Source: Treponema sp.
GTDB taxonomy: Bacteria; Spirochaetota; Spirochaetia; Treponematales; Breznakiellaceae
Length of the DNA stretch: 9,996 nt
NCBI GenBank assembly: GCA_031283505.1
Contig: JAITBO010000047.1
Coordinates: 1-9,996, forward strand
Direction of reading: 5' to 3'
Under the pieces are notes generated by a model. That model was not told the DNA's origin. It saw only the letters and a program-made list of their open reading frames with translations, and did not search any database. The translations under genes and the position numbers were made by a program. Positions 1 to 5,626 of the stretch are shown here, in pieces; within the stretch, counting starts at the first letter, position 1; each line of letters begins with the position of its first letter.

Positions 1-21
1 TTCTTTCATGTTTAACCCCAT
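1..21 (-). CDS. 5' end of a gene leaving the left edge (only 7 codons in the window)
   Basis: A minus-strand ATG at 21-19 opens a frame reading MGLNMKE to the window edge. The start is supported by a near-perfect Shine-Dalgarno, AAGGAGGG (36-29 on the minus strand), 7 bases before the ATG, the strongest ribosome site in the window. Nothing can be said about the product from seven residues. It diverges from the Rpn-like remnant that begins near 50. A second in-frame ATG lies at 9-7, but its spacing to the Shine-Dalgarno is poor. The start is inferred from the ribosome site only; the sequence to the left is needed to show that the frame stays open. Confidence 0.45.
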
Positions 22-28
22 TCGGACG

Positions 29-36
29 CCCTCCTT
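29..36 (-). promoter_or_regulatory. Strong Shine-Dalgarno for the left-edge minus-strand gene
   Basis: Read on the minus strand this is AAGGAGGG, an extended complement to the 16S 3' end, with a 7-base gap to the ATG at 21. It fixes the start of the partial gene. A possible -10 (TATACT on the minus strand) lies upstream near 48-53, but no matching -35 is evident. Confidence 0.5.
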
Positions 37-55
37 CGAGCGCCCTTAGTATAAT

Positions 56-469
56 TTGGGTAACATTTTCAATTTGAGGCATGACCCTTTTTCGGTAACA
101 TTTTTCATGAGTCAACGCGGAGACTTGGAAATAGGGCCCGCAATGAGTATACTGAAAGCGAGCAGTGAGAAGATCAAGGAACTGCCGTTAGGCGCGTATA
201 TGCAGGTGATACTGGACGCGAACGCGGGGGTATTTTTAGAGGCAGGAAAGATGAGGAACAGAGCTTTAACATTTGACGATGTTGTGGTAGAACTCGGCTT
301 TAACGCCCGATGGGAGGAAAAAGGCCGCAAAGAAGGCCACAAGGAGGGCCTTGAAAAAGGCCGTGAGGAAGTTGCCAGAAACGCCCTGGCCAAAGGGTTG
401 TCCCTGGATACAATTGGGGAAATCACCGGTTTTGACATAGAGACCATCAAAAGTTTCTCCGGCAAATAA
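56..469 (+). pseudogene. 3' remnant of an Rpn/PD-(D/E)XK-transposase-like protein
   Basis: The open frame follows a stop at 47-49. Its first possible starts are TTG at 56 and ATG at 107, and neither has a Shine-Dalgarno. The translated part (about 120-137 residues) has a helical central region with a conserved-looking TFDDVVVELGF segment. A highly charged repetitive helix follows (WEEKGRKEGHKEG, then EKGREEVARN). It ends in a small helical tail, LAKGLSLDTIGEITGF, close to the stop. This charged EGxxKG/EKGR tail plus 'GLSLDTIxxITGF' end is typical of the C-terminus of Rpn-like recombination-promoting nuclease/putative transposase proteins, which usually run to about 280-320 residues. The N-terminal nuclease domain with its D/E...ExK residues is absent here. 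I infer a 5'-truncated copy. A short intact protein of unknown function is the alternative. Confidence 0.5.
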
Positions 470-523
470 TCTTTCGGGAGTCCGCAAGGCTTTGCCGCCG
501 CCCGCCGATACAATCGCCAAAAT

Positions 524-1520
524 TTACCCGCATTGAGAATTGGAAACCCTGTTTTTCCGGGGTACGCCCAAGGTATTACCCCATCTGACATCGGCGCTTA
601 TCTTTACGGGTTCAAAATTTTTTCTGCCCTCGATATTTTCGATGAGTGACCGGGCGGCCAGGTAACCCCGCTCGTAGTTGGGGATGCTTACCGTGGTAAG
701 ATCCACCGTCTCGGCCAGTTCGCAGTTGTCAAAGCCGGTAACCGCCACATCTTCGGGGACCTTATAGCCCCCTTCCTTTAGGGTTTTGATCACCCCAATA
801 GCCATATTGTCGTTGGCGCAGACGAAAATCTCAGGCAGGTCTTCGGTGTACATGAAAATCCTGGCCGCCGCATTTTTCGCGGTAATCCCCGGAATAGTAA
901 TACTTCCGGTGAAAAGCAATGCCTGCGTCCTTCAGCACCTCCAGAAAAGCGCCGAACCGTTCCTTGTTGTCCTCCGTATGCTCCGGCCCGCCGACAAAGG
1001 CGAATTTCCGGTAACCCCGTTTAACGGTCTCCCATATCATTTTCCTCATAGGATCGTAATTGTTCACCAGCACGCATTTAATGAAAGGGTGGGATAGTAC
1101 ACGGTCCAGCACGACGACGGGGTACTGTTCCGATGCAACCCGGACAAGGGTTTCGATCTTCATCTTGCCGTCCAGGATGATGCAGCCCCCGGTCATGTTG
1201 GTACGCATATATTTTTCACAGGACTTGGTGGTGCATATCATAAGATCGTACCCGCTGTCGCCGGCATAATCGTTGATCCCCTCAATGATTTTGAGGTAAA
1301 AACTGCGGTCAAAATCGCTGAAATTGAACAGGATGGTTTTGCTTTCTTTGACCTTCAGATTCTTTCCCGCCGGATTGGGAACGTAATTCATTTCCCGGCA
1401 GATCTCAAGAACCCGTGCGCGGGTCTCCGTCCCCACATTGGGCTTGTTATTCATCACATTGGAAACCGTGGAAACCGACACTTCCGCCTTCGCGGCGATA
1501 TTCTTAATCCCAACGCCCAT
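524..1520 (-). pseudogene. LacI-family transcriptional regulator, disrupted by a frameshift
   Basis: The start is ATG at 1520-1518, with GGAGG seven bases upstream. Residues 5-25 form the LacI-type helix-turn-helix (IKNIAAKAEVSVSTVSNVMNN). Residues about 45-56 match the hinge-helix area (NYVPNPAGKNLK). From about 60 onward the protein follows the periplasmic-binding-like sensor fold (LVNNYDPMRKMI, then FAFVGGPEHTEDNKERF). The frame is lost just after GDYREK (residue 216, near 873-866) and hits a stop after 229 residues. The missing half continues in the +1-shifted frame from AARIFMYTEDLP through EIFVCANDNMAIG, VAVTGFDNCELAE and LTTVSIPNYERGY to a stop at 524. Joined, the two frames give about 331 residues, the usual LacI-family length. 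One extra base or a two-base deletion explains the break. Both halves are otherwise well preserved, so the lesion is recent or a sequencing error. No sugar-utilisation gene is adjacent, so the regulon cannot be named. Family is certain; functional status is doubtful. Confidence 0.9.
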
Positions 1521-1535
1521 GGAACTGCCTCCACA

Positions 1536-1572
1536 AGGTAAAATTTACAAAAACTATACGGCGATTTTACCT
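1536..1572. promoter_or_regulatory. Inverted repeat overlapping the lacI promoter, likely autoregulatory operator
   Basis: AGGTAAAAT (1536-1544) is repeated as a perfect inverted copy, ATTTTACCT (1564-1572), with arm centres 28 bases apart. One arm lies inside the 35/10 spacer and the other at or just after the predicted transcript start, so the two flank the -10. The promoter-proximal arm is itself part of an odd-length palindrome, GTAAAATTTAC (1538-1548). LacI-family proteins commonly repress their own gene from palindromes in this position. That this protein binds here is an inference. Confidence 0.45.
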
Positions 1573-1581
1573 GAAACACAA
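1553..1581 (-). promoter_or_regulatory. Promoter of the lacI-family gene
   Basis: On the minus strand, TTGTGT (1581-1576) and TATAGT (1558-1553) are separated by exactly 17 bases, a good sigma-70-type pair. The predicted transcript start near 1546 gives a leader of about 26 bases that contains the GGAGG site before the ATG at 1520. Confidence 0.6.
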
Positions 1582-1608
1582 GAGGCCGTGTTAGGGACTG
1601 TGCAGAAA

Positions 1609-1632
1609 TCACATGACCGTTTGGTCATGTGA
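1609..1632. repeat. Hairpin 1: perfect 10-bp stem
   Basis: TCACATGACC (1609-1618) and GGTCATGTGA (1623-1632) form a perfect stem around a GTTT loop. It lies about 28 bases upstream of the lacI -35. It could be a protein-binding palindrome or the first unit of the hairpin cluster. No T-tract follows on either strand, so it is not an obvious terminator. Confidence 0.65.
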
Positions 1633-1644
1633 ACCGTAGGCTCT

Positions 1645-1673
1645 TGGAAAATCCGGTCAACCCGGTTTTTCCA
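1645..1673. repeat. Hairpin 2: 12-position stem with one mismatch
   Basis: TGGAAAATCCGG (1645-1656) pairs with CCGGTTTTTCCA (1662-1673), with a single T-T mismatch and a TCAAC loop. It is part of the hairpin cluster. Confidence 0.6.
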
Positions 1674-1687
1674 GTAAATCCAAGGAA

Positions 1688-1718
1688 GCTGTTCCAAAAA
1701 CTGAAGTTTTGGAACAGC
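1688..1718. repeat. Hairpin 3: perfect 12-bp stem, CTGAAG apex
   Basis: GCTGTTCCAAAA (1688-1699) pairs with TTTTGGAACAGC (1707-1718). The apex reads A-CTGAAG, allowing a further C-G pair closing a TGAA tetraloop. The 12-base core AAACTGAAGTTT is shared exactly with hairpin 4, so the two look like diverged members of one repeat family. Confidence 0.7.
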
Positions 1719-1739
1719 CTCATGTTATTTCCTTATTAG

Positions 1740-1771
1740 AGTTGTTTAGAAACTGAAGTTTCTAAACAACT
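1740..1771. repeat. Hairpin 4: 14-bp stem, same CTGAAG apex as hairpin 3
   Basis: GTTGTTTAGAAAC (1741-1753) pairs perfectly with GTTTCTAAACAAC (1758-1770) around a TGAA loop, and the flanking A1740-T1771 adds one pair. It shares the AAACTGAAGTTT core with hairpin 3. Their outer flanks are also inverted relatives: GGAAGCTGTT at 1684-1693 against AACAACTTCC at 1766-1775, with one mismatch. Confidence 0.7.
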
Positions 1772-1784
1772 TCCGCTAAAAAAC

Positions 1785-1817
1785 GCAGTTTTGCAAGGCT
1801 TTAGCCTGAAAAACCGC
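1785..1817. repeat. Hairpin 5: interrupted stem-loop
   Basis: An inner stem AGGCT (1796-1800)/AGCCT (1803-1807) is enclosed by an outer stem GCAGTTTT (1785-1792) against AAAACCGC (1810-1817) with one A-C mismatch, and a small internal loop joins the two. The TT loop of the inner stem is too tight to fold fully, so its top pair probably opens. Confidence 0.45.
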
Positions 1818-1858
1818 AAGACTTGTGAGACAACCAACCGGGTTATCGAACAAGCCTA

Positions 1859-1882
1859 TTGCATCGAACCAAAGGTTCGCAA
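1859..1882. repeat. Hairpin 6: CGAACC/GGTTCG stem
   Basis: CGAACC (1865-1870) and GGTTCG (1874-1879) pair around AAA. TTG (1859-1861) and CAA (1880-1882) extend the stem beyond a three-base bulge (1862-1864). It is weaker than hairpins 1, 3 and 4. Confidence 0.4.
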
Positions 1883-1883
1883 C

Positions 1884-1921
1884 AATTAAAATAAAATGCT
1901 GTGCTTTTTATTTATGCACAG
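1884..1921 (-). terminator. Rho-independent terminator of pepF
   Basis: Read on the minus strand, five bases beyond the pepF stop codon, CTGTGC (1921-1916) pairs with GCACAG (1904-1899) around an A/T-rich 11-base loop. An ATTTTATTTTAATT tail follows, a convincing U-rich tract. The position directly behind pepF fits its use as that gene's terminator. Confidence 0.6.
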
Positions 1922-1925
1922 TTCC

Positions 1926-3734
1926 TTACAGGAGCCTTTCCAGTTCTTCCACCAGGTTGGCGAAGATTTTGCACGCCCCTTCCACTGGGGCCGGATCCCC
2001 CATGTCAACACCGGCGGCCTTGAGGGATTCCAGAGGGAACCGGGAACCTCCCGACTTGAGGAAGGCGAAATAGTCCTCCCGCTCCCGTGCGCTCCCGGAG
2101 AGGACGCGCTCCGCCAGGGCCAGGGACGCCGAGATGCCGGTGGCGTACTTGTAAACATAGAAGGCCCGGTAGAAGTGGGGGATACGCAGGCCCTCAAGAT
2201 CGCTTTCTTCTTCCAGAACCATGCCGGGGCCAAAGTATTTTTCCAGGAGTGTCCGGTATTCGGCCCGGAGCAGTTCCGCAGTCAGCGGGCTGCCCCCTTC
2301 TTCCAACTCGTGGGTACGTTTTTCGAATTCGGCGAACATGGTCTGGCGGTAAAGGGTCGCCAAAATATCGTCCACCCGCTTGTTGATTAGGCAGGTCCTG
2401 AAGTTCCCCTCTGCCTTCTTTATCAGATACCTGAAGAGGAGTTCTTCGTTGAAGGTGCTGGCGACTTCGGCTTCAAAAATGGTGTAGTTGTAGTGCATAA
2501 AGGGATTAGACCGGGTGGAATACCAGGAGTGCATGGAGTGCCCGCCTTCGTGGGCCAGGGTAAAAACGTCCCGTATGGAGTCTTCTTTGTAGTTCATGAG
2601 GATGTAGGGCTCCCCGGTATAGCTCCCTGCGGAAAACGCGCCGGAACGTTTGCCCTTGTTTTCGTAGCGGTCGGCCCAGCGGCCCAAAAGACCGGCACGG
2701 AGGGTCCCGGCATATTCGTCTCCCAGGGGGGCAAGAGCTTCGCTCACCATATCCACCGCCTCGTTCCAGGTGGTCTTTCGGGCCGCGTCGGGGACCATGG
2801 GGACGTAGACATCGTAGTGGCGCAGAACATCCAGTTTAAGGACCCGCTTCCTCAGGGCGTAGTACCGGTGGAGGGGTTCCAGATTCGCGTTTACCGTGGC
2901 GATAAGGTTATCGTATACCGGCTCGTCCACCTTGTCAGGAAACAGGGCTGCGGCCCGGGCCGAGGGAAAGCCCCGTATCCGGGCCTTGATCACGTCCTTC
3001 TTGACCGATCCGCCGTAAAGGGCGGCCAGAGTGGTCTTGTAAGAGGCGAAACCTTTGTAAAAGGCCCGGTAAGCCCGCTCTCTGAGGTCCCTGTCGCTCT
3101 TTTCCATGAACACGGACCAGGTGGACTGGGAAATGGGGAAGGTCCCTTCGGGAGTTTCCACCGTCCCAAAGTCCATGTCCACGTTGGTCAGCACGGAAAA
3201 GGCTTCCGAAGCAAGGCCGTCTCCCTCCTCCTGAAGGGCGAGGATGCGCTCTTCCTTATCGCTGAGTATGTAGGGCTTGAAACGCAGGAGTTTTTTCAGA
3301 TAAACGCGGTATTCCTCAAGCCGGGGATGGGTAAGAAAGCGTTCCATATCGCCGCCGGGGATGGCCTGAATCTCAGGGATTGCCCAGGCAAGCGCGGCCT
3401 GTATCCTGGCGGCAGTCATCACAAAACGGCCCTTCATGGTCCGCCTTTCGCCGTCCCCCTGATCCTCGGCCTCCCGGAGATCGCTGTAGTAGGCCAGCCG
3501 TTCTTCCAGAATCCCCAAATCCCGGGCGAAATCCAGATACCCGGCGAGGGCCTCCGGGGAGGACCCCAGGGTTCCCCGGAAACCGGAGACATATTCGGCC
3601 ATTTTTTCGTAGGCCCCAAGGCCCTCGTTCCAGGCCGCATCATCGGGGAATAAACGGGAAAGGTCCCAAGTGTCCTTGATGTCAACCTCCCTGCGGAGGG
3701 GTATTTTTGCGGCGGGTTTGTTTTGATTCGTCAT
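1926..3734 (-). CDS. pepF: Oligoendopeptidase F, M3 family zinc metallopeptidase
   Basis: A cytoplasmic metallopeptidase of 602 residues, the standard PepF length, that cuts oligopeptides (typically 7-17 residues) and helps recycle peptides from protein turnover or uptake. The M3 zinc site is seen as HEGGHSMH at residues 395-402: His395 and His399 bind zinc and Glu396 is catalytic. The third ligand is probably Glu423 in FEAEVAST. The C-terminal block around residues 518-533 (IPHFYRAFYVYKYATG) carries the His/Tyr residues that line the active site in this family. The N-terminal segment REVDIKDTWDLSRLF (about residues 15-29) is the usual PepF opening, supporting the ATG at 3734. No signal peptide is seen. 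The start has no Shine-Dalgarno and appears leaderless (see promoter entry). The gene is monocistronic, ends in a terminator at 1921-1884, and is divergent from the LEA-type lipoprotein gene. Confidence 0.97.
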   Translation of the reverse strand: MTNQNKPAAKIPLRREVDIKDTWDLSRLFPDDAAWNEGLGAYEKMAEYVSGFRGTLGSSPEALAGYLDFARDLGILEERLAYYSDLREAEDQGDGERRTMKGRFVMTAARIQAALAWAIPEIQAIPGGDMERFLTHPRLEEYRVYLKKLLRFKPYILSDKEERILALQEEGDGLASEAFSVLTNVDMDFGTVETPEGTFPISQSTWSVFMEKSDRDLRERAYRAFYKGFASYKTTLAALYGGSVKKDVIKARIRGFPSARAAALFPDKVDEPVYDNLIATVNANLEPLHRYYALRKRVLKLDVLRHYDVYVPMVPDAARKTTWNEAVDMVSEALAPLGDEYAGTLRAGLLGRWADRYENKGKRSGAFSAGSYTGEPYILMNYKEDSIRDVFTLAHEGGHSMHSWYSTRSNPFMHYNYTIFEAEVASTFNEELLFRYLIKKAEGNFRTCLINKRVDDILATLYRQTMFAEFEKRTHELEEGGSPLTAELLRAEYRTLLEKYFGPGMVLEEESDLEGLRIPHFYRAFYVYKYATGISASLALAERVLSGSAREREDYFAFLKSGGSRFPLESLKAAGVDMGDPAPVEGACKIFANLVEELERLL

Positions 3735-3740
3735 AGTATA

Positions 3741-3769
3741 GCTATACCGTGTGTAAGGGAATCGGTCAA
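3741..3769 (-). promoter_or_regulatory. pepF promoter predicting a leaderless transcript
   Basis: On the minus strand, TTGACC (3769-3764) and TATAGC (3746-3741) are exactly 17 bases apart, the best -35/-10 pair in the window. Counting seven from the -10 end places +1 at 3734, the A of the pepF ATG. No purine-rich Shine-Dalgarno is present between them (the six bases are TATACT). The -10 also lies inside a perfect 12-bp palindrome, GTATAGCTATAC (3736-3747). Confidence 0.6.
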
Positions 3770-3775
3770 CCTGCC

Positions 3776-3781
3776 GATAAT
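3776..3781 (+). promoter_or_regulatory. -10-like element before the LEA-type gene, leaderless arrangement
   Basis: GATAAT (5 of 6 to TATAAT) ends six bases before the ATG at 3788, so the predicted +1 is the A of the start codon. No Shine-Dalgarno lies in the gap (AAACCG), and no convincing -35 is seen at 16-18 bases. It lies 6 bases from the outer edge of the oppositely directed pepF -35, so the two promoters overlap sterically. Confidence 0.4.
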
Positions 3782-3787
3782 AAACCG

Positions 3788-4681
3788 ATGAAATCTATGT
3801 GGTGCCTGGCACCTTTTTGCTTTTTTCTATTATTACCATGCTTGTCCTGCGCGACTAAGATTCCGCCTCCTGAGGAAGCTGTTCCGGTTCCTCCGGCCCC
3901 GCCTCCGGAACAGCCTGCGGCCCGGCTTAGTTTCGAGCGGCTGGAGGCGGTCACCCCAAACGGCCTTTCCCTGGTGTTCCGCCTGGAAGCGGACAACCCC
4001 AGGGCGGAACCGGCTCGCATCCGGGCGGCGGCCTGGAAGACGACGGTGAACGGCGTCGAGAGGGAAGGGGAGGGGACCCTCACCCTGGAGCGGGGGGAAT
4101 CCCTGGCGGCGGGTTCTTCCGGGACCTTTCCCCTGAGACTGGAAACGGTTCTGACGGCGGAGATGCTTCCGGAGGGACCGGGCGCGGTGGACGGGGAAGT
4201 GGCGTTGACTGCGGATGTCGTTTTTACCTATGACAGCGGGGAAGAAGTAAGGACCCAGGTCATGGCCGCCGCCGCGTTCCCCCTGGTTAGGGAGCCGGAG
4301 GTGCGAATCACCGCCATCGCCGTGAAAAAGGCGGAACTCATCAACACCCGGTTCAAGGTCAGCCTTAGAATCGACAACCCCAATATTTTCCCCCTGGAGC
4401 TTTCCTCCTTTGATTATGAGCTTTACAATTCGGGGCGGCTCTGGGCGGACGGTATGAGAGAAGACATTCTGGCCATTCCCCCGGAAAGCTCTGCGGAGAC
4501 GGATCTTTCCCTTGTGATGAATTTTATCAACATGAACCGGGAGCTTCTGAATCAGATAGCGGCCCTGCGGGACATAAACTACCGGTTTACCGGGAAGGCC
4601 AGGGTGAGTACCGGCATTGAGCATTTTCCCCAATTCAACATAAAGTACGATCTTTCGGGCCGTTCCGGGGTTACGGAATAG
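3788..4681 (+). CDS. Lipoprotein with two LEA14/WHy-type domains
   Basis: Predicted exported lipoprotein of 297 residues. A hydrophobic signal (residues 5-17) leads to Cys21 in LPCLSC, a relaxed spirochaete-style lipobox. A proline-rich tether (about residues 25-43) follows. Two LEA type-2 (water-stress/WHy) domains can be seen, at about residues 47-165 and 170-292. Each has the family's LxxxNP-like strand: LVFRLEADNP at 62-71 and VSLRIDNPNIFPLELSS at 191-207. Bacterial members form a beta-sandwich and are linked with desiccation or envelope-stress tolerance, but their activity is not established. The ATG at 3788 was chosen over an in-frame GTG at 3749 because it places the signal peptide at the N-terminus and matches the -10 spacing. 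ATG 3797 is a weaker alternative. The gene is divergent from pepF and convergent with the GNAT gene. Membrane side (inner or outer) cannot be told. Confidence 0.8.
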   Translation: MKSMWCLAPFCFFLLLPCLSCATKIPPPEEAVPVPPAPPPEQPAARLSFERLEAVTPNGLSLVFRLEADNPRAEPARIRAAAWKTTVNGVEREGEGTLTLERGESLAAGSSGTFPLRLETVLTAEMLPEGPGAVDGEVALTADVVFTYDSGEEVRTQVMAAAAFPLVREPEVRITAIAVKKAELINTRFKVSLRIDNPNIFPLELSSFDYELYNSGRLWADGMREDILAIPPESSAETDLSLVMNFINMNRELLNQIAALRDINYRFTGKARVSTGIEHFPQFNIKYDLSGRSGVTE

Positions 4682-4750
4682 TCCTCAACATGAAGCGATA
4701 CTTGAGCCGGTTTCAAAACCCGGTTAGCCCTATGATACAGTGAAACAGCT
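4682..4750. other. Convergent intergenic region with weak hairpin
   Basis: The 69 bases between the LEA-type and GNAT stop codons contain an inner stem CCGG (4707-4710)/CCGG (4720-4723), extended by two T-A pairs past a mismatch. A distant outer pair TGAAGC (4691-4696)/GCTTCA (4748-4753) encloses it and reaches into the GNAT stop. No T-tract follows in either direction, so this is at best a weak bidirectional terminator. Confidence 0.3.
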
Positions 4751-5626
4751 TCAATAGTAGGTGATCCGGTATTCGCCGGCGCTTACAAAGCCGATACGGC
4801 GGTATACTGCCCTAGCTGCGACATTCCGTTTTTTTACGAACAGGGACACCCCTTTTCCCCTGGCAATAAGTTCCCGCACCAGAGTTGCGGTCATAAGGGT
4901 GGCTATCCCCAACCCCCGGCAGTCCGTGTGGACATACACGCCGCCTATCTGATACCGGGTGAAGGATTCGGCGTTGGTGTTGGCTTTTCCTACGATACGG
5001 CTGCCAAGACAGGCCGCAAGAACATATTCCCGGCTGACGATACGTTCCAGGGTCAAGCGGCAGGAAGCGGGATTAAAAACCGTATCCGGGGGCAGCACTT
5101 CTTCCCGCTCATAAGCCGCTTGAAGGGGGAACAGGGCTTCTATGTCCGTTACATCCACTGGCCGCAGGAGCAAGCCGGGCGGGCTATTGGGTAAAATCCC
5201 GGCCTGGGGTTCCTGGTCTGTATACAAGAGGTCGTAATCGATACGGCTGCCGGGCTTCCGCCCGATTCTGTCCAGAAAACTTTCAAAAACCTCCGTATCA
5301 TGGGTAATTCCCTGAACGGAATGTATGGGGATAAGGTTCAAAAAACGCCCAAGAAAGCGAGGCGCCGGAATGTCCCTGTTTTCACCCAGGACAGGAAAGA
5401 GGGAACTGCGATTATAAATCAGAAGGGAAATGATATTTCCCGCTTCATCAGGTATAAACCATACGCAGTCGGCCTTTCCCGGACGTATAAAACCAGCGCA
5501 GGCGGATACACAGTTTTTCTCCCGCTCTCGCAGAAAAGATTCGGCGACAGGAAAATCCCGCTTCTTCAGTATATGCCAGCGATAAGCCCTCCGGCTTTGC
5601 CGAAACAGGGGAAAAAAACTGCTCAT
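4751..5626 (-). CDS. GNAT-family N-acetyltransferase with an N-terminal extension
   Basis: Predicted 291-residue cytoplasmic acyltransferase. The C-terminal half is a GNAT domain. Motif A is IGGVYVHTDCRGLGIATL (residues about 227-244), whose RGLGIA loop (237-242) binds the acetyl-CoA pyrophosphate. Motif B is LFVKKRNVAARAVYRRIGF (about 262-280). The first about 150 residues have no motif I can name. They may be a second, degenerate GNAT-like or substrate-selecting domain, as two-part GNAT proteins of this size often have. Single-domain GNATs run about 150-180 residues, so the extension is real. The acceptor is unknown. The ATG at 5626-5624 overlaps the nagZ stop as ATGA, and this decides the start over an upstream ATG at 5737 that would overlap nagZ by over 100 bases. 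It is the third gene of trxB-nagZ-GNAT. Confidence 0.85.
   Translation of the reverse strand: MSSFFPLFRQSRRAYRWHILKKRDFPVAESFLREREKNCVSACAGFIRPGKADCVWFIPDEAGNIISLLIYNRSSLFPVLGENRDIPAPRFLGRFLNLIPIHSVQGITHDTEVFESFLDRIGRKPGSRIDYDLLYTDQEPQAGILPNSPPGLLLRPVDVTDIEALFPLQAAYEREEVLPPDTVFNPASCRLTLERIVSREYVLAACLGSRIVGKANTNAESFTRYQIGGVYVHTDCRGLGIATLMTATLVRELIARGKGVSLFVKKRNVAARAVYRRIGFVSAGEYRITYY

Larger units (their letters stand above)
1582..1925. other. Gene-free, hairpin-rich intergenic stretch between lacI and pepF
   Basis: No credible coding region is present on either strand; the short open frames lack ribosome sites and recognisable sequence. The stretch is more AT-rich than the flanking genes and holds at least seven consecutive inverted repeats (1609-1632, 1645-1673, 1688-1718, 1740-1771, 1785-1817, 1859-1882 and 1899-1921), separated by only 12-41 bases. 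The last is the pepF terminator. The others look like a cluster of palindromic intergenic repeats or, less likely, a structured RNA. Confidence 0.7.

Noticed and set aside
50..55. Perfect TATAAT on the plus strand before the Rpn-like remnant
   Set aside because: No ATG or usable start follows at the expected distance, and no -35 is found. It is AT-rich junction sequence rather than a supported promoter.
855..885. Programmed ribosomal frameshift in lacI
   Set aside because: The zero frame reads GAA AAA TGC, which does not fit the X XXY YYZ slippery pattern. The needed shift is +1, and no stimulatory stop or structure is evident. LacI proteins are not known to use recoding.
1609..1921. CRISPR array
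   Set aside because: The units are different hairpins with unequal spacing, not identical direct repeats with uniform spacers.
2493..3653. Long 386-codon plus-strand open frame opposite pepF
   Set aside because: It is the antisense shadow of a clear pepF gene with intact catalytic motifs, caused by GC-rich third positions. Its Gly/Pro/Val-rich product matches no family.
3878..3914. 10-bp inverted repeat GCTGTTCCGG/CCGGAACAGC in the LEA gene, sharing GCTGTTCC with hairpin 3
   Set aside because: It lies in the proline-rich tether where repeated Pro/Glu codons readily create such pairing. The 8-base match with the intergenic hairpin is probably chance.
3833..4633. 266-codon minus-strand open frame opposite the LEA-type gene
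   Set aside because: Arg/Gly/Pro-rich shadow translation with no ribosome site; the plus strand has a lipoprotein signal and two recognisable domains.
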